A DNA stretch of 64,000 bases, taken from NCBI RefSeq assembly GCF_028657905.1, contig NZ_CP117782.1:2728001-2792000 (forward strand), in the 5' to 3' direction. The notes beneath the pieces are model-generated. The model saw only the letters and a list, made by a program, of their open reading frames with translations, ran no database searches and was not told the DNA's origin. How positions within the stretch are numbered: the first letter of the stretch is position 1; each line of letters opens with the position of its first letter. The position numbers were made by a program, and so were the translations under genes. The stretch comes from Burkholderia sp. FERM BP-3421. GTDB taxonomy: Bacteria > Pseudomonadota > Gammaproteobacteria > Burkholderiales > Burkholderiaceae. This document shows positions 63,503 through 64,000 of the stretch, in pieces.

Positions 63503-64000
63503 TTACTGATAGATGAAAACCGCATTATTTTCACCTGAATTATGCGATCCGCACGCTACATTGGAGGGATAGTTCGGCTTAAATGTGATGGCGCCATTGT
63601 TGGCGGTCGGATATTCAAAGTAACCTGTCGCCGGTTGCTTTGAATTACAAACGACATCGGGGTTGGTCACGCTATTCAAGGAATAACTCTCGATCCAGTT
63701 CACGGAATAGCTGATCAGGTTTTGCCCGGACCGGCTTGTAAGATAGCCAATAGCCGTCTCAACACCCGTGGAGGTGTCCTGCACCGTCCCGACCCAGGTG
63801 ACGCCATTGGGCGTGGAGGCGGTCTCCCAAAGGCGAAGGCGATATCTCACGCCGACCTTCCAGTTGTAGTTGCCCATGCAGCGCCAGACGGGCCCGTTTT
63901 CCGCTCCACCTTGGCAATTGAACCCCGACGTTGTGGCCGTTCCCGACGTTGCATTCCACAATGAAAAGATTGCCGTCTTGCCATTCGGCGTGTCCTGCAA
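63503..64000 (-). CDS. Secreted-type protein, C-terminal part, DUF3472-like, 5' end outside window
   Basis: 165 residues visible; the gene continues past the right edge. The WKVGVRYRLRLWETAS segment and the GYFEYPTANNGAITF region recall DUF3472, a beta-sandwich domain of secreted proteins (tentative). Four to six cysteines (NCQGG, WRCMG, VVCNSKQ, NVACGSH) suggest disulfides and export. Composition is clearly less GC-rich than the housekeeping genes, as in tae4, so it may be acquired DNA. The TAA stop is at 63503-63505. Confidence 0.55.
   Translation of the reverse strand: MQDTPNGKTAIFSLWNATSGTATTSGFNCQGGAENGPVWRCMGNYNWKVGVRYRLRLWETASTPNGVTWVGTVQDTSTGVETAIGYLTSRSGQNLISYSVNWIESYSLNSVTNPDVVCNSKQPATGYFEYPTANNGAITFKPNYPSNVACGSHNSGENNAVFIYQ

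Overview
The window looks like chromosomal DNA of a Burkholderia sensu stricto species, closest in feel to the pseudomallei/gladioli/glumae side of the genus. The reasons are very high GC with extreme third-position GC, a methionine synthase split into two genes, a KirBac1.1-type potassium channel, a PhaM-like granule protein, small DUF1840/DUF3567-type proteins common in Burkholderiales, and a compact bioA-bioF-bioD-bioB operon beside conserved housekeeping genes. The genus is an inference from gene content; no search was run. No rRNA, tRNA, CRISPR array, insertion sequence or prophage was recognised.

Layout. 1-5.2 kb: end of a CpdB-like periplasmic nucleotidase, a Sel1-repeat protein, then birA-coaX and a small membrane-anchored protein. 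5.2-10 kb (minus strand): rfaE2, a ferritin-like diiron protein, a phaM-patatin pair and an enoyl-CoA hydratase. 10.4-14.5 kb: a DUF1493 acyl-carrier-like protein, a divergent fumarylacetoacetate-hydrolase/IclR pair, a DUF3108 protein and a DUF3567 protein. 14.6-23.3 kb: split metH, argS, a SPOR-domain protein, dsbA and an SDR. 24-25.5 kb is a non-genic stretch dominated by a 64-unit heptanucleotide tandem array. 25.5-38.2 kb: an orphan peptide-type binding protein, an ABC-F ATPase, an MBL hydrolase, aceK, a beta-carbonic anhydrase, a thiolase, an SDR, a YchJ-like protein, two overlapping unknown genes and an alpha/beta hydrolase. 38.6-43 kb: the biotin operon. 43.4-47.9 kb (minus): two tandem alkaline phosphatases, a His-rich secreted protein and cutC, with a three-repeat Pho box upstream. 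48-52.3 kb: two small membrane proteins, an EAL-domain phosphodiesterase and a Na+/H+ antiporter. 52.4-53.4 kb: a lower-GC type VI secretion amidase effector/immunity pair (tae4/tai4). 53.4-63 kb: a secreted nucleoside hydrolase, a fused indolepyruvate oxidoreductase, a GST, a KirBac channel, a sulfate-binding protein and a DapA-family lyase. The right edge enters a lower-GC gene that runs off the window.

How the genes fit together. The clearest functional units are biotin synthesis (bioAFDB) with its ligase (birA, which lacks a DNA-binding domain and so is unlikely to be the repressor); a phosphate-starvation unit (Pho box, two alkaline phosphatases, a His-rich partner); a polyhydroxyalkanoate-linked pair (phaM and a patatin lipase); and the transferred Tae4/Tai4 toxin-immunity cassette inserted between housekeeping genes without any T6SS structural gene in view.

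The most unusual items are the heptamer array at 24313-24774, the orphan tae4/tai4 cassette with its mosaic immunity gene, the His-rich protein encoded with the alkaline phosphatases, the palindrome-preceded small gene near 25.2 kb, and the unknown two-gene unit at 35478-36525.
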